Source of the DNA: an uncultured bacterium
GTDB taxonomy: Bacteria; Bacillota; Clostridia; Lachnospirales; Lachnospiraceae
Length of the DNA: 64,000 bases
Direction of reading: 5' to 3'
NCBI GenBank assembly: GCA_947383005.1
Contig: CANDBT010000019.1
Span: forward strand, 1 to 64,000
The first letter of the stretch is position 1. The number at the start of each line of letters is the position of its first letter. Position numbers and translations under genes: made by a program. The notes beneath the pieces were generated by a model. That model had not been told where the DNA came from. It made no database searches and saw only the letters and a list, made by a program, of their open reading frames with translations. Shown here in pieces: positions 8,413 through 17,591 of the stretch.

Positions 8413-9924
8413 TTATTTTCCTGCCCTGATTGCTTTTTCATGTTCCTTTTGAATATCAGGGAAATGAGAAAGCATATAAGTCATTCCGTCCTTCGTCTTG
8501 TTCCCAAAAGTCCGTTCGCAATAATTATTCGTAATCGCCATCACCGTTCCAGACAAGGACAGCACGCCAATCAAATTGGGAATAGCCATAAGTCCATTAA
8601 ATGTATCCGACAAATCAATAACCAAATCTGCTCCCATAGTGGAACCGACGAGGACTACCGCAAGGAAAATCACCTTATATATTACCGTTGCCTTTGTCCC
8701 GAACAAATATTCCCAGGCTTTAGTCCCATAAAAACTCCATCCCAAAACTGTGGAGAACGCAAACAAAGTGACGGCAACAGCAATAAAAATGCCTCCTAAA
8801 GCACCAAACTGCGCAGTAAATGCTTCCGTCGCCAACCCTAGCTTTGTAGCTCCGCTCAAAGAAGCTCCCGTCTCCAAATCTACGATTCCTGACGTCAAAA
8901 TCAGCAAAGCCGTCATTGTACAGACGATAATCGTATCAAAAAACACTTCAAAAATTCCCCAAAGCCCCTGAGTCACCGGCTCTTTTACATTTGACGCGGA
9001 ATGAACCATAACCGAAGAACCCAGGCCGGCTTCATTAGAAAACACCCCTCGTTTAAAGCCCCAGGTAACCGCCTGCTTAATCACTGCACCGCCAATACCT
9101 CCGGCAACAGCCTTCATGCTGAAAGCTCCTTTTAAAATCGCTCCAAACGCAGGAATTACCATATCTATATTCCGCAAAATGATGGCCAGGGAACCTACAA
9201 TATAAAAAACTGCCATAAAGGGAACAATTCTTTCGTTTGCCCTGGCAATCCTGGTTATTCCACCAATGATAACCAATGCAGCTACCACCACAATCATACC
9301 GCCGATAATCAATCCGTCGATCATATCGCTTCCGGTAAATCTGACAACATTAAGTACACTTTCCTTGATAGAAGCCACTTGTCCCATATTGCCAATGCCA
9401 AAAGAGGCAAACACGGCAAACACAGAAAACAAAACTGCCAGAACCTTTCCTATCTGTTTGCAGCCTTTTCGGGAACCAAGACCGTCACGCAAATAATACA
9501 TTGCTCCGCCGCACCACTCGCCCCGCTCGTTTCGTCGGCGAAAATAGATTCCCAACACATTTTCCGAATAGTTGGTCATCATTCCCACAATCGCCGCTAC
9601 CCACATCCAGAACACTGCTCCCGGACCGCCCATCGTAATCGCATACGCAATACCGGAAATATTCCCCGTTCCAATCGTCGCCGACAAAGCAGTGCATAAT
9701 GCCTGAAACTGAGAAATGGAATGATCGTCATCCGTCTTTAAAATATCCTTTTTCTTAAAAAGGCTTCCGACGGTTTCCTTCATGGAATGCCCAAAATGGG
9801 TAAACTGGAAAAACCGGGTCAGCACAGTCATCAAAACACCCGTTCCGATTAATAGGGTTAATGCCGGCACTCCCCATACAAAATTGTTTACCACGCTGTT
9901 GATTTGAGTTACTTTTTCAATCAT
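8413..9924 (-). CDS. Sodium:alanine/glycine symporter (AGCS family)
   Basis: This 503-aa integral membrane protein has about eleven helices and takes up alanine or glycine with Na+. Family signatures include the GTGNISGIAYAI segment near the N-terminus, which is part of the Na+/substrate site, and the VFSNEAGLGSSVMVH motif mid-protein. Its mRNA begins with a tandem glycine riboswitch whose 3' end abuts the ribosome site GGAGGA (about 9931-9936), so expression should respond to glycine. A terminator follows the stop codon. It is a single-gene unit. Confidence 0.95.
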   Translation of the reverse strand: MIEKVTQINSVVNNFVWGVPALTLLIGTGVLMTVLTRFFQFTHFGHSMKETVGSLFKKKDILKTDDDHSISQFQALCTALSATIGTGNISGIAYAITMGGPGAVFWMWVAAIVGMMTNYSENVLGIYFRRRNERGEWCGGAMYYLRDGLGSRKGCKQIGKVLAVLFSVFAVFASFGIGNMGQVASIKESVLNVVRFTGSDMIDGLIIGGMIVVVAALVIIGGITRIARANERIVPFMAVFYIVGSLAIILRNIDMVIPAFGAILKGAFSMKAVAGGIGGAVIKQAVTWGFKRGVFSNEAGLGSSVMVHSASNVKEPVTQGLWGIFEVFFDTIIVCTMTALLILTSGIVDLETGASLSGATKLGLATEAFTAQFGALGGIFIAVAVTLFAFSTVLGWSFYGTKAWEYLFGTKATVIYKVIFLAVVLVGSTMGADLVIDLSDTFNGLMAIPNLIGVLSLSGTVMAITNNYCERTFGNKTKDGMTYMLSHFPDIQKEHEKAIRAGK

Positions 9925-9936
9925 AAAAATCCTCCT

Positions 9937-10115
9937 TCCGTCCTTTTGCCTGAGAGATTCAGTCGAAACTGTTGCCCCTTCGGCCCCCTGTTTTCCAGGG
10001 CTTCTCCGGAGAGCTATCCATTGACAGTCTTAGGCCCTTTAACGAACCCCCTGAGAGTGTTACTCCTTCGGCAAACCATATGGTCAATTTCCTGCCAACT
10101 TCTCATAGCACCGTT
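9937..10115 (-). promoter_or_regulatory. Tandem glycine riboswitch (gcvT motif)
   Basis: Read on the minus strand, two aptamer-like units precede the symporter. The first contains GCCGAAGGAGTAACA and CTCTCAGG. The second contains GCCGAAGGGGCAACAG and AATCTCTCAGGCAAAAGGAC, both close to the glycine riboswitch consensus. The ribosome site follows within a few bases of the second aptamer, so there is little room for a separate terminator hairpin and translational control is plausible. Glycine riboswitches upstream of AGCS symporters are well known in Firmicutes. Confidence 0.92.
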
Positions 10116-10203
10116 TTTTATCAACACCTGTAACATTTTAACGCAGTAAAGTGCCAATGTCAATCTGTTTTTACTTTTCCTGACAAAAAAATCATAATCC
10201 GTG

Positions 10204-10353
10204 GTAACAGTTCAGACGGCGGGGAATTTAACGTGAATTTTTGGCGTCAAACTTGCTTGTAAGCCAAAATTCATGTTAAATTCTACATCGGATGGTCATC
10301 CCAGCTTCTTGTCCGGCGTAGACGGGCAAGAAGATACCCGTCTGAACTGCTAC
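10204..10353. repeat. Multi-arm structured repeat, GTAACAGTTCAGAC family, long copy
   Basis: The ends GTAACAGTTCAGACGG and CCGTCTGAACTGCTAC pair with each other. Inside are hairpin A, with a 20-bp stem (GAATTTAACGTGAATTTTTG and partner) capped by GTCAAACTTGCTTGTAA, a CATCGGATG hairpin, and a CTTCTTGTCCG/CGGGCAAGAAG hairpin. It is related to copies at 12862, 19215, 59824 and 61806. Confidence 0.85.
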
Positions 10354-10369
10354 AATCCGTGACAAACCG

Positions 10370-10425
10370 AATAATAGCCCATGGCTAATTTGCAGGGTAA
10401 TTAGCCATAGCGCGAACGATAACCC
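10370..10425. repeat. GGCTAATT hairpin, partial copy of the GTTACTGTTCAC family
   Basis: ATGGCTAATT (10381-10390) pairs with AATTAGCCAT (10399-10408), followed by GCGCGAACGATAAC. The copies at 47183-47375 and 49935-50129 have GGCTAATC/GATTAGCC in this arm, a compensatory change. Confidence 0.65.
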
Positions 10426-10471
10426 TGCCCGAAGAATCTTTGGTTTTGCCGCATGCTTCGCAATAACGCAA

Positions 10472-10512
10472 CAAACGGCTCAAATCCTCACCATAAGAAT
10501 TTGAACCGTTTG
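10472..10512 (-). terminator. Terminator-like hairpin after tRNA-Trp
   Basis: On the minus strand, CAAACGGTTCAAAT and ATTTGAGCCGTTTG form a 14-bp stem with one G-T pair and a 13-nt loop, ending with TTG and mixed bases. It lies 8 bp from the tRNA 3' end. The T-tract is weak. Confidence 0.55.
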
Positions 10513-10519
10513 CTCTTAG

Positions 10520-10590
10520 CAGGGGAAGAGGGGCTCGAACCCCCATCTACGGTTTTGGAGACCGCCGCTCTACCATTGAACTATTCCCCT
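10520..10590 (-). tRNA. tRNA-Trp (CCA anticodon)
   Basis: A cloverleaf can be drawn on the minus strand: acceptor AGGGGAA/TTCCCCT with discriminator G, D arm, anticodon loop CTCCAAA with anticodon CCA, and T arm GGGGGTTCGAGCCCC. No CCA tail is encoded. It is a solitary tRNA gene flanked by structured repeats on both sides. Confidence 0.95.
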
Positions 10591-10680
10591 ACAACTACTA
10601 ATAACAACTCATTTATGATATCACATTTTTATCTGTATGTCAACAAAATTTTCGCAACAATTCGGCAGGCAAAAGCAAGT

Positions 10681-10866
10681 GTTACTGTTCACGTACGTTC
10701 ACAGCAACTGGCAAAAATCCATGAAAATCGTCTGTAGCAATGGGATTTTTGCCCGCTAGCTCAAGTTATCGTACGGTCAGCGGCAGCAAGTGCGCAGACC
10801 TATCTGGAACAATAACAAACAAGTTACTGTAATCACTCCGCTGATTAGCCATAACGTGAACAGTAG
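10681..10866. repeat. Structured repeat with GTTACTGTTCAC termini
   Basis: GTTACTGTTCACGT (10681-10694) pairs with ACGTGAACAGTAG near 10854-10866. Inside, GGCAAAAATCC pairs with GGGATTTTTGCC around a CGTCTGTAG loop, and an AATCACTCCGCTGATTAGCC block is shared with 49935-50129. The element ends 2 bp from the radA stop codon. Confidence 0.7.
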
Positions 10867-10867
10867 A

Positions 10868-12235
10868 CTAAAGTAATCCGATAGCTTCCTTCACATTATG
10901 CACCCCGCACAGCACAATCCCGTCCGCTCTTTTTATCTTCCCCATATTTACCTGGGGCAAAATACACCGCTCAAATCCCAATTTAGCCGCCTCATGTACG
11001 CGATGCTCTGCCATGGAAACTGCCCGGACCTCTCCGGACAGCCCCACCTCCCCGAAAATAATTGTTTTCGGATCCACCGGCCGGTCCTTCAAGCTGGACA
11101 CCAACGCCAATACAATAGCCAAATCCAGCGCCGGTTCATTCATCCGGACGCCTCCGGCAATATTCACATAAGCATCATAACGGGACATCTCATAGTGGCA
11201 ACGTTTTTCCAATACTGCCATCAAAAGATTGACCCGGTTATAATCGGTACCGGCGGCCGTCCGCCGGGCCATCCCGAAATTGGTCTGCGCCACCAGAGCC
11301 TGCACTTCCAAGAGAATCGGCCGCGTCCCCTCAATAGAACAGGCCACTACTGCTCCGGATGCTTCCTCCGGCCGGCCGCTTAACAGATATTCCGACGGAT
11401 TTTCTACCTCAGCCAATCCCTGTTCCCGCATCTCAAACACACCAATCTCATTGGTAGAACCAAAACGGTTCTTTACTGCCCGCAAAACCCGATAAGAAGC
11501 ATTGCGCTCCCCTTCAAAATACAATACCGTATCCACCATATGCTCCAGTACCCGAGGTCCGGCTACCACGCCTTCTTTTGTTACATGGCCAACAATAAAT
11601 ATGGCGATTTCCATTCCTTTGGCAATCTGCAGAAGGATATTTGTCGATTCCCGTACCTGGCTGACACTCCCCGGTGCTGAGGAGACATCTTCTCTGTACA
11701 TTGTCTGAATAGAATCAATAATAACCGCTTCCGGCCTGACCTCACGAATTGCTTTTTCAATATCATCTAAACTTGTCTCGCAGAGAAAAAACAATTCTCC
11801 TGCGATACTGCCAATTCGATTAGCCCGCAACTTAATCTGCTTTAAAGATTCTTCGCCGGAAATATACAATACTTTATGTCCGCTCCCTGCCAGATTCCTG
11901 CCAACCTGCAAAAGTAAGGTCGATTTCCCGATACCCGGATCTCCGCCAACCAAAACCAGGGAGCCGGCTACTATGCCGCTCCCCAGTACGCGATCCAGTT
12001 CCCGATATCCGGTAGATATCCGATCCTGCTCTTCAATCGACACTTCTTCCAGTTTTACTGGCTTAGATACCACCTTTATCCCGCCGGAAGCTGTCTTACG
12101 AACGGAATCCTTTTTCGCTGCCGGCTCTTCCACCATGGTATTCCAGGCCCGGCAGGCCGGACACTGGCCCATCCATTTTGCCGATTCATGTCCGCATTCC
12201 TTGCAAAAAAACGCTGTGGCTTTCATTTTTGCCAT
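10868..12235 (-). CDS. radA: DNA repair / recombination ATPase RadA (Sms)
   Basis: This 455-aa RecA-like branch-migration helicase is full length. It has an N-terminal C4 zinc finger (CKEC and CPAC pairs, residues about 11-29), Walker A GGDPGIGKST near residue 97, the RadA-specific KNRFG motif near 255, and a C-terminal Lon-protease-like domain. A DnaB-like ATP-dependent ring loads at recombination intermediates. The start is preceded by CAGGGAT. In many Firmicutes radA follows clpC and its regulators, and here it lies downstream of that operon with one unknown gene between. Confidence 0.96.
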   Translation of the reverse strand: MAKMKATAFFCKECGHESAKWMGQCPACRAWNTMVEEPAAKKDSVRKTASGGIKVVSKPVKLEEVSIEEQDRISTGYRELDRVLGSGIVAGSLVLVGGDPGIGKSTLLLQVGRNLAGSGHKVLYISGEESLKQIKLRANRIGSIAGELFFLCETSLDDIEKAIREVRPEAVIIDSIQTMYREDVSSAPGSVSQVRESTNILLQIAKGMEIAIFIVGHVTKEGVVAGPRVLEHMVDTVLYFEGERNASYRVLRAVKNRFGSTNEIGVFEMREQGLAEVENPSEYLLSGRPEEASGAVVACSIEGTRPILLEVQALVAQTNFGMARRTAAGTDYNRVNLLMAVLEKRCHYEMSRYDAYVNIAGGVRMNEPALDLAIVLALVSSLKDRPVDPKTIIFGEVGLSGEVRAVSMAEHRVHEAAKLGFERCILPQVNMGKIKRADGIVLCGVHNVKEAIGLL

Positions 12236-12304
12236 GATATCCCTGCCTGTCCCTTCCCTGAAATTTATTATGTGGTATACATATGTATCTGTCAGATGAA
12301 ACAG

Positions 12305-12718
12305 CTACTTTTTCACCACTTTCACCCTGCTGGCCTTCCCTTCATTCAGCTCAACACTGGCCACCAACTTACCGCTCCGATTTGTCTTCATCCCGCCAAC
12401 AGCAACCCCATCCACAAACACCTCATAATCACTATCTTCTTCCAACTGCAGAGTAATCTGCGCATCCTTGTCCCCTTCCACGGTGAATTCCACCCCGCTG
12501 TTCGTCACCAAAAAATGCTCCACAGCCGTACCAGGCACCGATTCATAGACAAACATCCCATTGCGCTCCAGCTTGGTAATCTCAAAAAAAGTCTTTACTT
12601 TATAATAATCTCCATCATGTTCAAAATCCTGAAGCTTAGACTTGACAGGAAGCTTATAATTACCGAAACTGATTGTTCCATCTGCTTCTGAACGGATTAA
12701 TGATTCTACTGCTGCCAT
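12305..12718 (-). CDS. Conserved unknown small protein (137 aa)
   Basis: I do not recognise a firm function. The protein is rich in beta-prone segments and acidic residues, has no membrane helix or signal peptide and ends in a lysine-rich VKVVKK tail. The C-terminal half contains a repeated strand pattern (YEVFVDGVAVGG, SGKLVASVELNEG) that suggests a small beta-sandwich. Similar short proteins in clostridia are, I believe, sometimes labelled endosialidase-like; nothing here supports an enzyme. The start has an AGGAGGA site. It lies between clpC and radA with its own promoter. Confidence 0.8.
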   Translation of the reverse strand: MAAVESLIRSEADGTISFGNYKLPVKSKLQDFEHDGDYYKVKTFFEITKLERNGMFVYESVPGTAVEHFLVTNSGVEFTVEGDKDAQITLQLEEDSDYEVFVDGVAVGGMKTNRSGKLVASVELNEGKASRVKVVKK

Positions 12719-12795
12719 AATATTCTTCCTCCTGAATCATGATATGAAAGTACTGATTGGCAGACTGCAAGGAGCCTGCCGTATCAGTTATAAAA

Positions 12796-12824
12796 AGTAT
12801 ATCATGCTTATTTTAAATTATCCA
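12796..12824 (-). promoter_or_regulatory. Promoter of the 137-aa protein gene
   Basis: On the minus strand, TGGATA (12819-12824), a 17-bp spacer and TATACT (12796-12801) form a fair sigma-A promoter. The leader then contains a small GGCAG/CTGCC hairpin near 12760-12782. Confidence 0.5.
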
Positions 12825-12861
12825 GTCATTTATTTTATTTTGGCATCACAATTTATATTAC

Positions 12862-13008
12862 CGTTCACGGGGCGGGGAAAAACAGATAAAAACAGACGTC
12901 AAGCTTGCTTGTAAGACTGATCTTATCCGTTTTTCCTCATCGGGCGAACGCCCGATGCTTCTTGTTCGGCGTAGCCGGACAAGAAGATGTGCCTCATAAA
13001 CAGTAACC
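12862..13008. repeat. Multi-arm structured repeat, divergent-stem copy
   Basis: Hairpin A has stem GGAAAAAC-GATAA with partner TTATC-GTTTTTCC and the constant tip GTCAAGCTTGCTTGTAA. Hairpin B is CATCGGGCG/CGCCCGATG, and hairpin C is CTTCTTGTTCGGC/GCCGGACAAGAAG. The stems of A and B differ from those at 10204 and 59824 but remain paired. It lies directly 3' of clpC. Confidence 0.8.
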
Positions 13009-13011
13009 AAT

Positions 13012-15462
13012 TTATATTACTTGAGAAGAAAATTTCAACAAGCCGTTCTCCACTCCGACAGTGACCGGCTCCCCGGTCTTAACAGCGCCGTCAAGAATAG
13101 CTTCCGCCAGTTTATCTTCCAGATGATTTTGTATTGCCCTACGCAGCGGGCGGGCGCCGTATTTCTCATCATAGCCTTTCTCTACCAAAAACGCTTTGGC
13201 TTCATCCCCAACAATCAATTCCAGATTCATCTGACGGGCGGTCCTTTTCGCGATGCCGCGAAGCATAATGGAAACAATCTCTTTCATATGCTCCTGCGTC
13301 AAAGGATGAAAAACAATAATCTCATCAATGCGGTTAATAAACTCGGGTTTAAACAGTCGTTTTACTTCCTCCATCACCCGTTCTTTCATCAATTTATATC
13401 GTTCTTCCGCATTATCCAATGAAGCAAAACCCAGCCTTCTGGGAGAAATGATACTCTCGGCTCCCGCATTGGAAGTCATAATCAAAATCGTATTTTTAAA
13501 ATCAATTTTCCTCCCCTGGGCATCCGTGATATGCCCGTCATCCAACACCTGGAGCAAAATGTTAAATACATCCGGATGAGCCTTCTCAATCTCGTCGAAT
13601 AAAATTACCGAATAGGGATTGCGCCTTACTTTCTCGCTGAGCTGGCCTCCCTCGTCATAACCCACATAGCCGGGAGGCGAGCCTATCATCTTGGAAACAC
13701 TGTGTTTTTCCATATATTCGGACATATCCACTCGGATCAGCGCACTTTCCGTACCGAACATTGCCTCTGCCAGCGCTTTACATAACTCGGTTTTTCCCAC
13801 ACCTGTAGGACCAAGGAACAAGAATGAACCAATAGGGCGCTTAGGGTCTTTTAACCCTACCCGTCCCCGCCGAATCGCTCTGGCAACGGCTGTTACCGCT
13901 TCCTCCTGGCCGACTACCCGCTCGTGGAGAATGCTTTCCAGCTTTTTCAGCCTCTCTGACTCTTCCTCCTCCAATTTGCGAACAGGAATTTTAGTCCAAC
14001 CAGAAACCACGTCTGCGATCTCGCCCTCGCCCACAACCAATCTTCTTGACGTCTTCTCTTTTTGCCATTTGGATCGGATTTTCTCGATTTTTTCCCGTTT
14101 TTTCTCCTGCTTGCGCTTGATGTCCCCGGCCTTTTCGTAAGCCTCCGCTTTTATCGCTGACTCTTTCTGCTGCTCTAAAACCTCAATTTCCTTTTCCAGG
14201 TCTTTGATTTCTCCCGGTTCCACATAAGTGGTCAAACGTACCTTGGAGGATGCTTCATCAATCAGGTCAATTGCCTTGTCCGGCAAGAAACGGTCATTGA
14301 TATAACGGGCGGAAAGGCGTACGGCAGCAATCAGTGCATCGTCCGTAATCGTTACCTGGTGATGCTCTTCATACCGGGACCGCAAACCTTTTAAAATATC
14401 AATCGACTCCTCCTCACCGGGTTCTTCTACGGTCACTGGCTGAAAACGTCGTTCCAATGCCGCATCTTTCTCAATATGCTTCCGATATTCATCCAGAGTA
14501 GTGGCGCCAATCAGTTGAATCTCTCCCCGAGCCAGGGACGGCTTTAAAATATTCGATGCGTCGATAGCCCCCTCCGCACCGCCGGCGCCGATAATGGTAT
14601 GAATCTCGTCAATAAACAACAATACTTCGCCGTCTTCTTTCACCTCTGCCAGCACGCGCTTAATCCGTTCTTCAAACTCACCCCGATATTTGGACCCCGC
14701 TACCATCCCGGACAAATCCAAAGTCAACACTCGCTTGTCAGCAATGATTTCCGGCACATCCCCGGCAACAATCATCTGTGCAAGCCCTTCCACCACTGCT
14801 GTCTTACCTACTCCCGGTTCACCGATAAGACAGGGATTATTTTTTGTCCGCCGGCTTAAAATCTGAATTAGCCGTTGGATTTCCTGCCCCCGTCCGATAA
14901 CCGGGTCAAGTTTTCCCTCCCGGGCCAGAGCAGTCAAATCACGGCTGAAATTATTCAGCGTCGGAGTATTGCCGCGCCCTTTTTGCGCACGTCCGGCCTG
15001 AAAATCTTCCCTATTCGCCGGCGCATCCTCTCCCATGGCAGAAAGCAGCTCAATATACAATTTCTGAATGCTCACTCCCATCGTATTTAAAAGTCTCGCT
15101 GCCACACAATCGCTTTCCCGGATAATCGAAATCAGCAAATGTTCCGTGCCAATCAACGGCGCTTTAAACCGTACTGCCTCCCGATAGCTGTTTTCCAATA
15201 CCCGTCTGGCGCTTGGCGTATAGGTATTCCTTTCTATAAGGCCGACATTTTGATTAGGCGAAATCAACTGACTAACCAACTCAATCACCTTCTCGGCCCT
15301 CACATTGCAGCCAGACAAAACCTTAGCCGCAACCCCGCTGCCTTCCTGCAAAAGCCCTATCAGCAAATGTTCCGTCCCCACATAGCTATGGCCCAGTTTT
15401 TCCGCCGCTTCTACTGCAAGGCTGATTGCTTCCCTTGCCTGTTCTGTAAACCGATCAATCAT
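13012..15462 (-). CDS. clpC: ATP-dependent Clp protease ATPase subunit ClpC
   Basis: This 816-aa class I Hsp100 unfoldase feeds substrates to ClpP. Two Clp N-repeats occupy residues 1-145. The first AAA+ module has Walker A GEPGVGKT, and the second has GPTGVGKT. Between them is the ClpC-type coiled-coil middle domain with a UVR-like motif, the docking site for adaptors such as MecA and McsB. The start has GGAGGG about 10 bp upstream. It is the last gene of the GntR-mcsA-mcsB-clpC operon, 60 bp after mcsB. ClpP is not in the window. Confidence 0.97.
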   Translation of the reverse strand: MIDRFTEQAREAISLAVEAAEKLGHSYVGTEHLLIGLLQEGSGVAAKVLSGCNVRAEKVIELVSQLISPNQNVGLIERNTYTPSARRVLENSYREAVRFKAPLIGTEHLLISIIRESDCVAARLLNTMGVSIQKLYIELLSAMGEDAPANREDFQAGRAQKGRGNTPTLNNFSRDLTALAREGKLDPVIGRGQEIQRLIQILSRRTKNNPCLIGEPGVGKTAVVEGLAQMIVAGDVPEIIADKRVLTLDLSGMVAGSKYRGEFEERIKRVLAEVKEDGEVLLFIDEIHTIIGAGGAEGAIDASNILKPSLARGEIQLIGATTLDEYRKHIEKDAALERRFQPVTVEEPGEEESIDILKGLRSRYEEHHQVTITDDALIAAVRLSARYINDRFLPDKAIDLIDEASSKVRLTTYVEPGEIKDLEKEIEVLEQQKESAIKAEAYEKAGDIKRKQEKKREKIEKIRSKWQKEKTSRRLVVGEGEIADVVSGWTKIPVRKLEEEESERLKKLESILHERVVGQEEAVTAVARAIRRGRVGLKDPKRPIGSFLFLGPTGVGKTELCKALAEAMFGTESALIRVDMSEYMEKHSVSKMIGSPPGYVGYDEGGQLSEKVRRNPYSVILFDEIEKAHPDVFNILLQVLDDGHITDAQGRKIDFKNTILIMTSNAGAESIISPRRLGFASLDNAEERYKLMKERVMEEVKRLFKPEFINRIDEIIVFHPLTQEHMKEIVSIMLRGIAKRTARQMNLELIVGDEAKAFLVEKGYDEKYGARPLRRAIQNHLEDKLAEAILDGAVKTGEPVTVGVENGLLKFSSQVI

Positions 15463-15522
15463 CGTGAATCAATCCCTCCTGGTATATCTCTGCAATAAAA
15501 ATTATTCCGTGTTATCATGTTT

Positions 15523-16563
15523 TTACATTCCTTGTAAGTTGGGAAGTGCCGTACGAATATAAGCCGCCCTGGCTTCGTCTAAGTCCTCTTTGCCTAACGG
15601 CCTTTGAGAAATCTTCTGCAGATTGGCAGGCTGAATGCCCAGCATCAGCGGATAAACCGGGCAATCCTTTTCCATTTTTAAAATCCTGTCAGAGATTCCC
15701 GACATAATGCGGGATAAGAAAATCATCGCATCCTTTGCACTCATCCGTCGGGCATACTTTAATACTCCGTATGATTTATATGCTTCATCTTCATATTCCA
15801 GCCGGTGTTTTTCCAACGCCAGCCTGCGGACTTGATTTTCCTGCGTTAAAAGCTGCTGGGCAACTCGATTAACCAAGTCGATAATTTCTTTTTCTGTAAG
15901 CCCCAATGTCTTTTGATTGGAAACCTCATACAAAGAACCGTAATTTTCACTGCCTTCCCCATAAACTCCCCGGACCGACGCACCGAAACGCCCCATCTCA
16001 GCCACCAGGCCATTAAATTTTTTCCCCAATGACAATGTAGGCAAATGGAGCATTACCGACACTCTCATACCTGTGCCGACATTTGTAGGAAAAGAGGTCA
16101 GATAACCATATTTATTATCATAAGCATAAGCAAAACGGGAATTAATGAAATCGTCAATTTGATCACATTGTTTCCATAATTCGTCTAAATGAAGCCCCGG
16201 CGATAATACCTGCAGACGAATATGATCTGTGCCATTTAACACAATTCCCGTTCCTTCATCCTCTGAAAGGATAAGGCCTGTAGGCGTCTTTTTGGAAGCC
16301 ACCGTGGAATTAAACACCCTTCGCTCCTGCATGGCCTTCCGATCCAATTCACTAAGATCACCCAGATATAGGTATTCATAAGTTTTTCCATCCAGTGTTC
16401 CCAAATCTTTAAGCCCCAGCTCCAACCGATGAATCATCTCCATACTTTCTTTTTGAGGAAGCCGGGAGGGAAACACATATTGATTCCAATTTCGCACCAG
16501 TCGGACACGGCTGCTAATCACGCCCGGACGTACCTGGTCTGCTTGTTCAAACCATTTTAACAT
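15523..16563 (-). CDS. mcsB: McsB-like protein arginine kinase with altered active site
   Basis: This 346-aa phosphagen-kinase fold protein is encoded between mcsA and clpC, the standard place for McsB, which marks proteins with phospho-arginine for ClpCP. ATP-binding features such as SSRVRLVRN and RGVYGEGSE are present. Two expected features are not. The family NEED(H) motif with the catalytic glutamates reads NGTDHIRL (about residue 108-115), and the reactive-cysteine motif CPTN-GTG reads SFPTNVGTG. Both substitutions are clear in the DNA. It may use other residues, be a lineage variant, or act as an inactive adaptor. It overlaps mcsA by 7 bp. Confidence 0.88.
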   Translation of the reverse strand: MLKWFEQADQVRPGVISSRVRLVRNWNQYVFPSRLPQKESMEMIHRLELGLKDLGTLDGKTYEYLYLGDLSELDRKAMQERRVFNSTVASKKTPTGLILSEDEGTGIVLNGTDHIRLQVLSPGLHLDELWKQCDQIDDFINSRFAYAYDNKYGYLTSFPTNVGTGMRVSVMLHLPTLSLGKKFNGLVAEMGRFGASVRGVYGEGSENYGSLYEVSNQKTLGLTEKEIIDLVNRVAQQLLTQENQVRRLALEKHRLEYEDEAYKSYGVLKYARRMSAKDAMIFLSRIMSGISDRILKMEKDCPVYPLMLGIQPANLQKISQRPLGKEDLDEARAAYIRTALPNLQGM

Positions 16564-17144
16564 TTTTCGATACCTTCTTTCAATTCTCTGATTTTATCCC
16601 GGTAGCGGGCGGCCGCCTCATACTCCTCCCGTGCAATGGCCTCATGCAAACGGGCATCCAATATGCGTAGCTGTTCTTTTACATCTATGCTGCCGCCTGC
16701 CCCGTCTTCTGCTTCCTCCTTTTCTTCAGATAAATCATCCAGAGAAAATGAACGGCTCTCCTGCCCCGAATGATATCGGGGATGCTTTCCTTTATGGGTA
16801 TCACTGCCTTGAAGCTGTTTGATGTTTTCGCTTATCAGCAGATCAAAAACCCCATAGCAATCCAAACAGCCAAAACGGCTGTTTTTGATAAACTCTTCGT
16901 AGGTCGTCCGGCAAGTCGGGCAGATTACCTGATGCGTTTTCTGTTCTTTATGCTCTTCATCTACTCCCAATAACCCTGACAACAGTTTCCCTAATGGAAA
17001 CTCACTGTCAAAAATTGCCGTATAAGGGCCAAAATCCATCTCTTTAGCACATTGAGCGCAAAAATGATGTTCTGTTTTTATTCCATTTATCACCTCTGTA
17101 TACTGAATGTTTGCTTCCCTGATTTTGCATCGCTCACATAACAT
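16557..17144 (-). CDS. mcsA: McsA-like zinc-finger activator with UVR motif
   Basis: This 195-aa protein has two CXXC zinc-finger pairs in the N-terminal half (CERC, CAQC) and a second set (CPTC, CLDC) near residues 95-115. A C-terminal UVR motif at about 160-190 (LHEAIAREEYEAAARYRDKI) is the kind used to contact ClpC and McsB. McsA activates the McsB kinase and stabilises CtsR in Bacillus. The start at 17144 has TGGAGG 7 bp upstream and gives the family's MLCERC N-terminus; an upstream in-frame ATG would add 21 atypical residues. It is translationally coupled to mcsB. Confidence 0.93.
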   Translation of the reverse strand: MLCERCKIREANIQYTEVINGIKTEHHFCAQCAKEMDFGPYTAIFDSEFPLGKLLSGLLGVDEEHKEQKTHQVICPTCRTTYEEFIKNSRFGCLDCYGVFDLLISENIKQLQGSDTHKGKHPRYHSGQESRSFSLDDLSEEKEEAEDGAGGSIDVKEQLRILDARLHEAIAREEYEAAARYRDKIRELKEGIEKC

Positions 17145-17166
17145 AATAGTCCTCCATTGATTACCC

Positions 17167-17550
17167 TTATTCTTTGCATTTTCCTGCATAATAATCATAA
17201 ATTTCATCTACCAGGGCATATACCTCCTGACGGCTGATCCTCTTGCAGATTGCACGGGCCAAAATCACCCCCAGCTCTTTTTGCAGTTCCTGGACCGCCC
17301 TGAGCTTATCCGCATCCAAAGCAATCACCGCACCTCGCCTTCGGTCAAGTTTAATAAAACCTTCCCGCTTTAATACAGAATATGCTTTATTTACCGTGTG
17401 CATGTTAATCCCAATATTATCAGCCAATTGCCGCACCGACGGCAAAGAATCTCCTTCCCGGATCCTGTCGGCAGCTATTCCAATGATAATCTGATTGCGA
17501 AGTTGTATATAAATCGCCTCATCACTTTCAAAATCAATCGTCAAAATCAA
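17167..17550 (-). CDS. GntR-family transcriptional regulator (short, YtrA-like) heading the clp operon
   Basis: The N-terminal GntR winged-helix domain contains the PSVRQLADNIGINMHTVNKAY recognition region. It is followed by only about 45 residues, as in the short YtrA subgroup that lacks a large ligand domain. The TTG at 17550 gives the usual MILTIDFES start and lies 6 bp after GGTGAG; a more upstream TTG at 17580 would be almost leaderless. It sits where CtsR normally sits and probably represses the operon through the inverted repeat over its promoter. No CtsR is seen in this operon. Confidence 0.9.
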   Translation of the reverse strand: MILTIDFESDEAIYIQLRNQIIIGIAADRIREGDSLPSVRQLADNIGINMHTVNKAYSVLKREGFIKLDRRRGAVIALDADKLRAVQELQKELGVILARAICKRISRQEVYALVDEIYDYYAGKCKE

Positions 17551-17571
17551 TACCAACTCACCGCCTTTCTT

Positions 17572-17590
17572 GTTATACAATTAATATAAC
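17572..17590. promoter_or_regulatory. Candidate GntR operator
   Basis: The perfect inverted repeat GTTATA-N7-TATAAC covers the predicted transcription start of the GntR-mcsA-mcsB-clpC operon, immediately downstream of its -10 box. The position suits repression by the regulator encoded just downstream. Confidence 0.6.
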
Positions 17591-17591
17591 A

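Noticed and set aside
8166..8441. A 91-aa frame over the structured repeats and symporter terminator
   Set aside because: It runs across hairpins and a terminator, has no ribosome site and overlaps the symporter end.
10204..10353. Integron attC site
   Set aside because: The covarying stem is reminiscent, but the attC core sites (GTTRRRY and RYYYAAC) are missing and no cassette ORFs or integrase are seen.
10591..10867. A gene between tRNA-Trp and radA
   Set aside because: The stretch is taken up by a structured repeat with matching ends and contains no ORF with a start signal.
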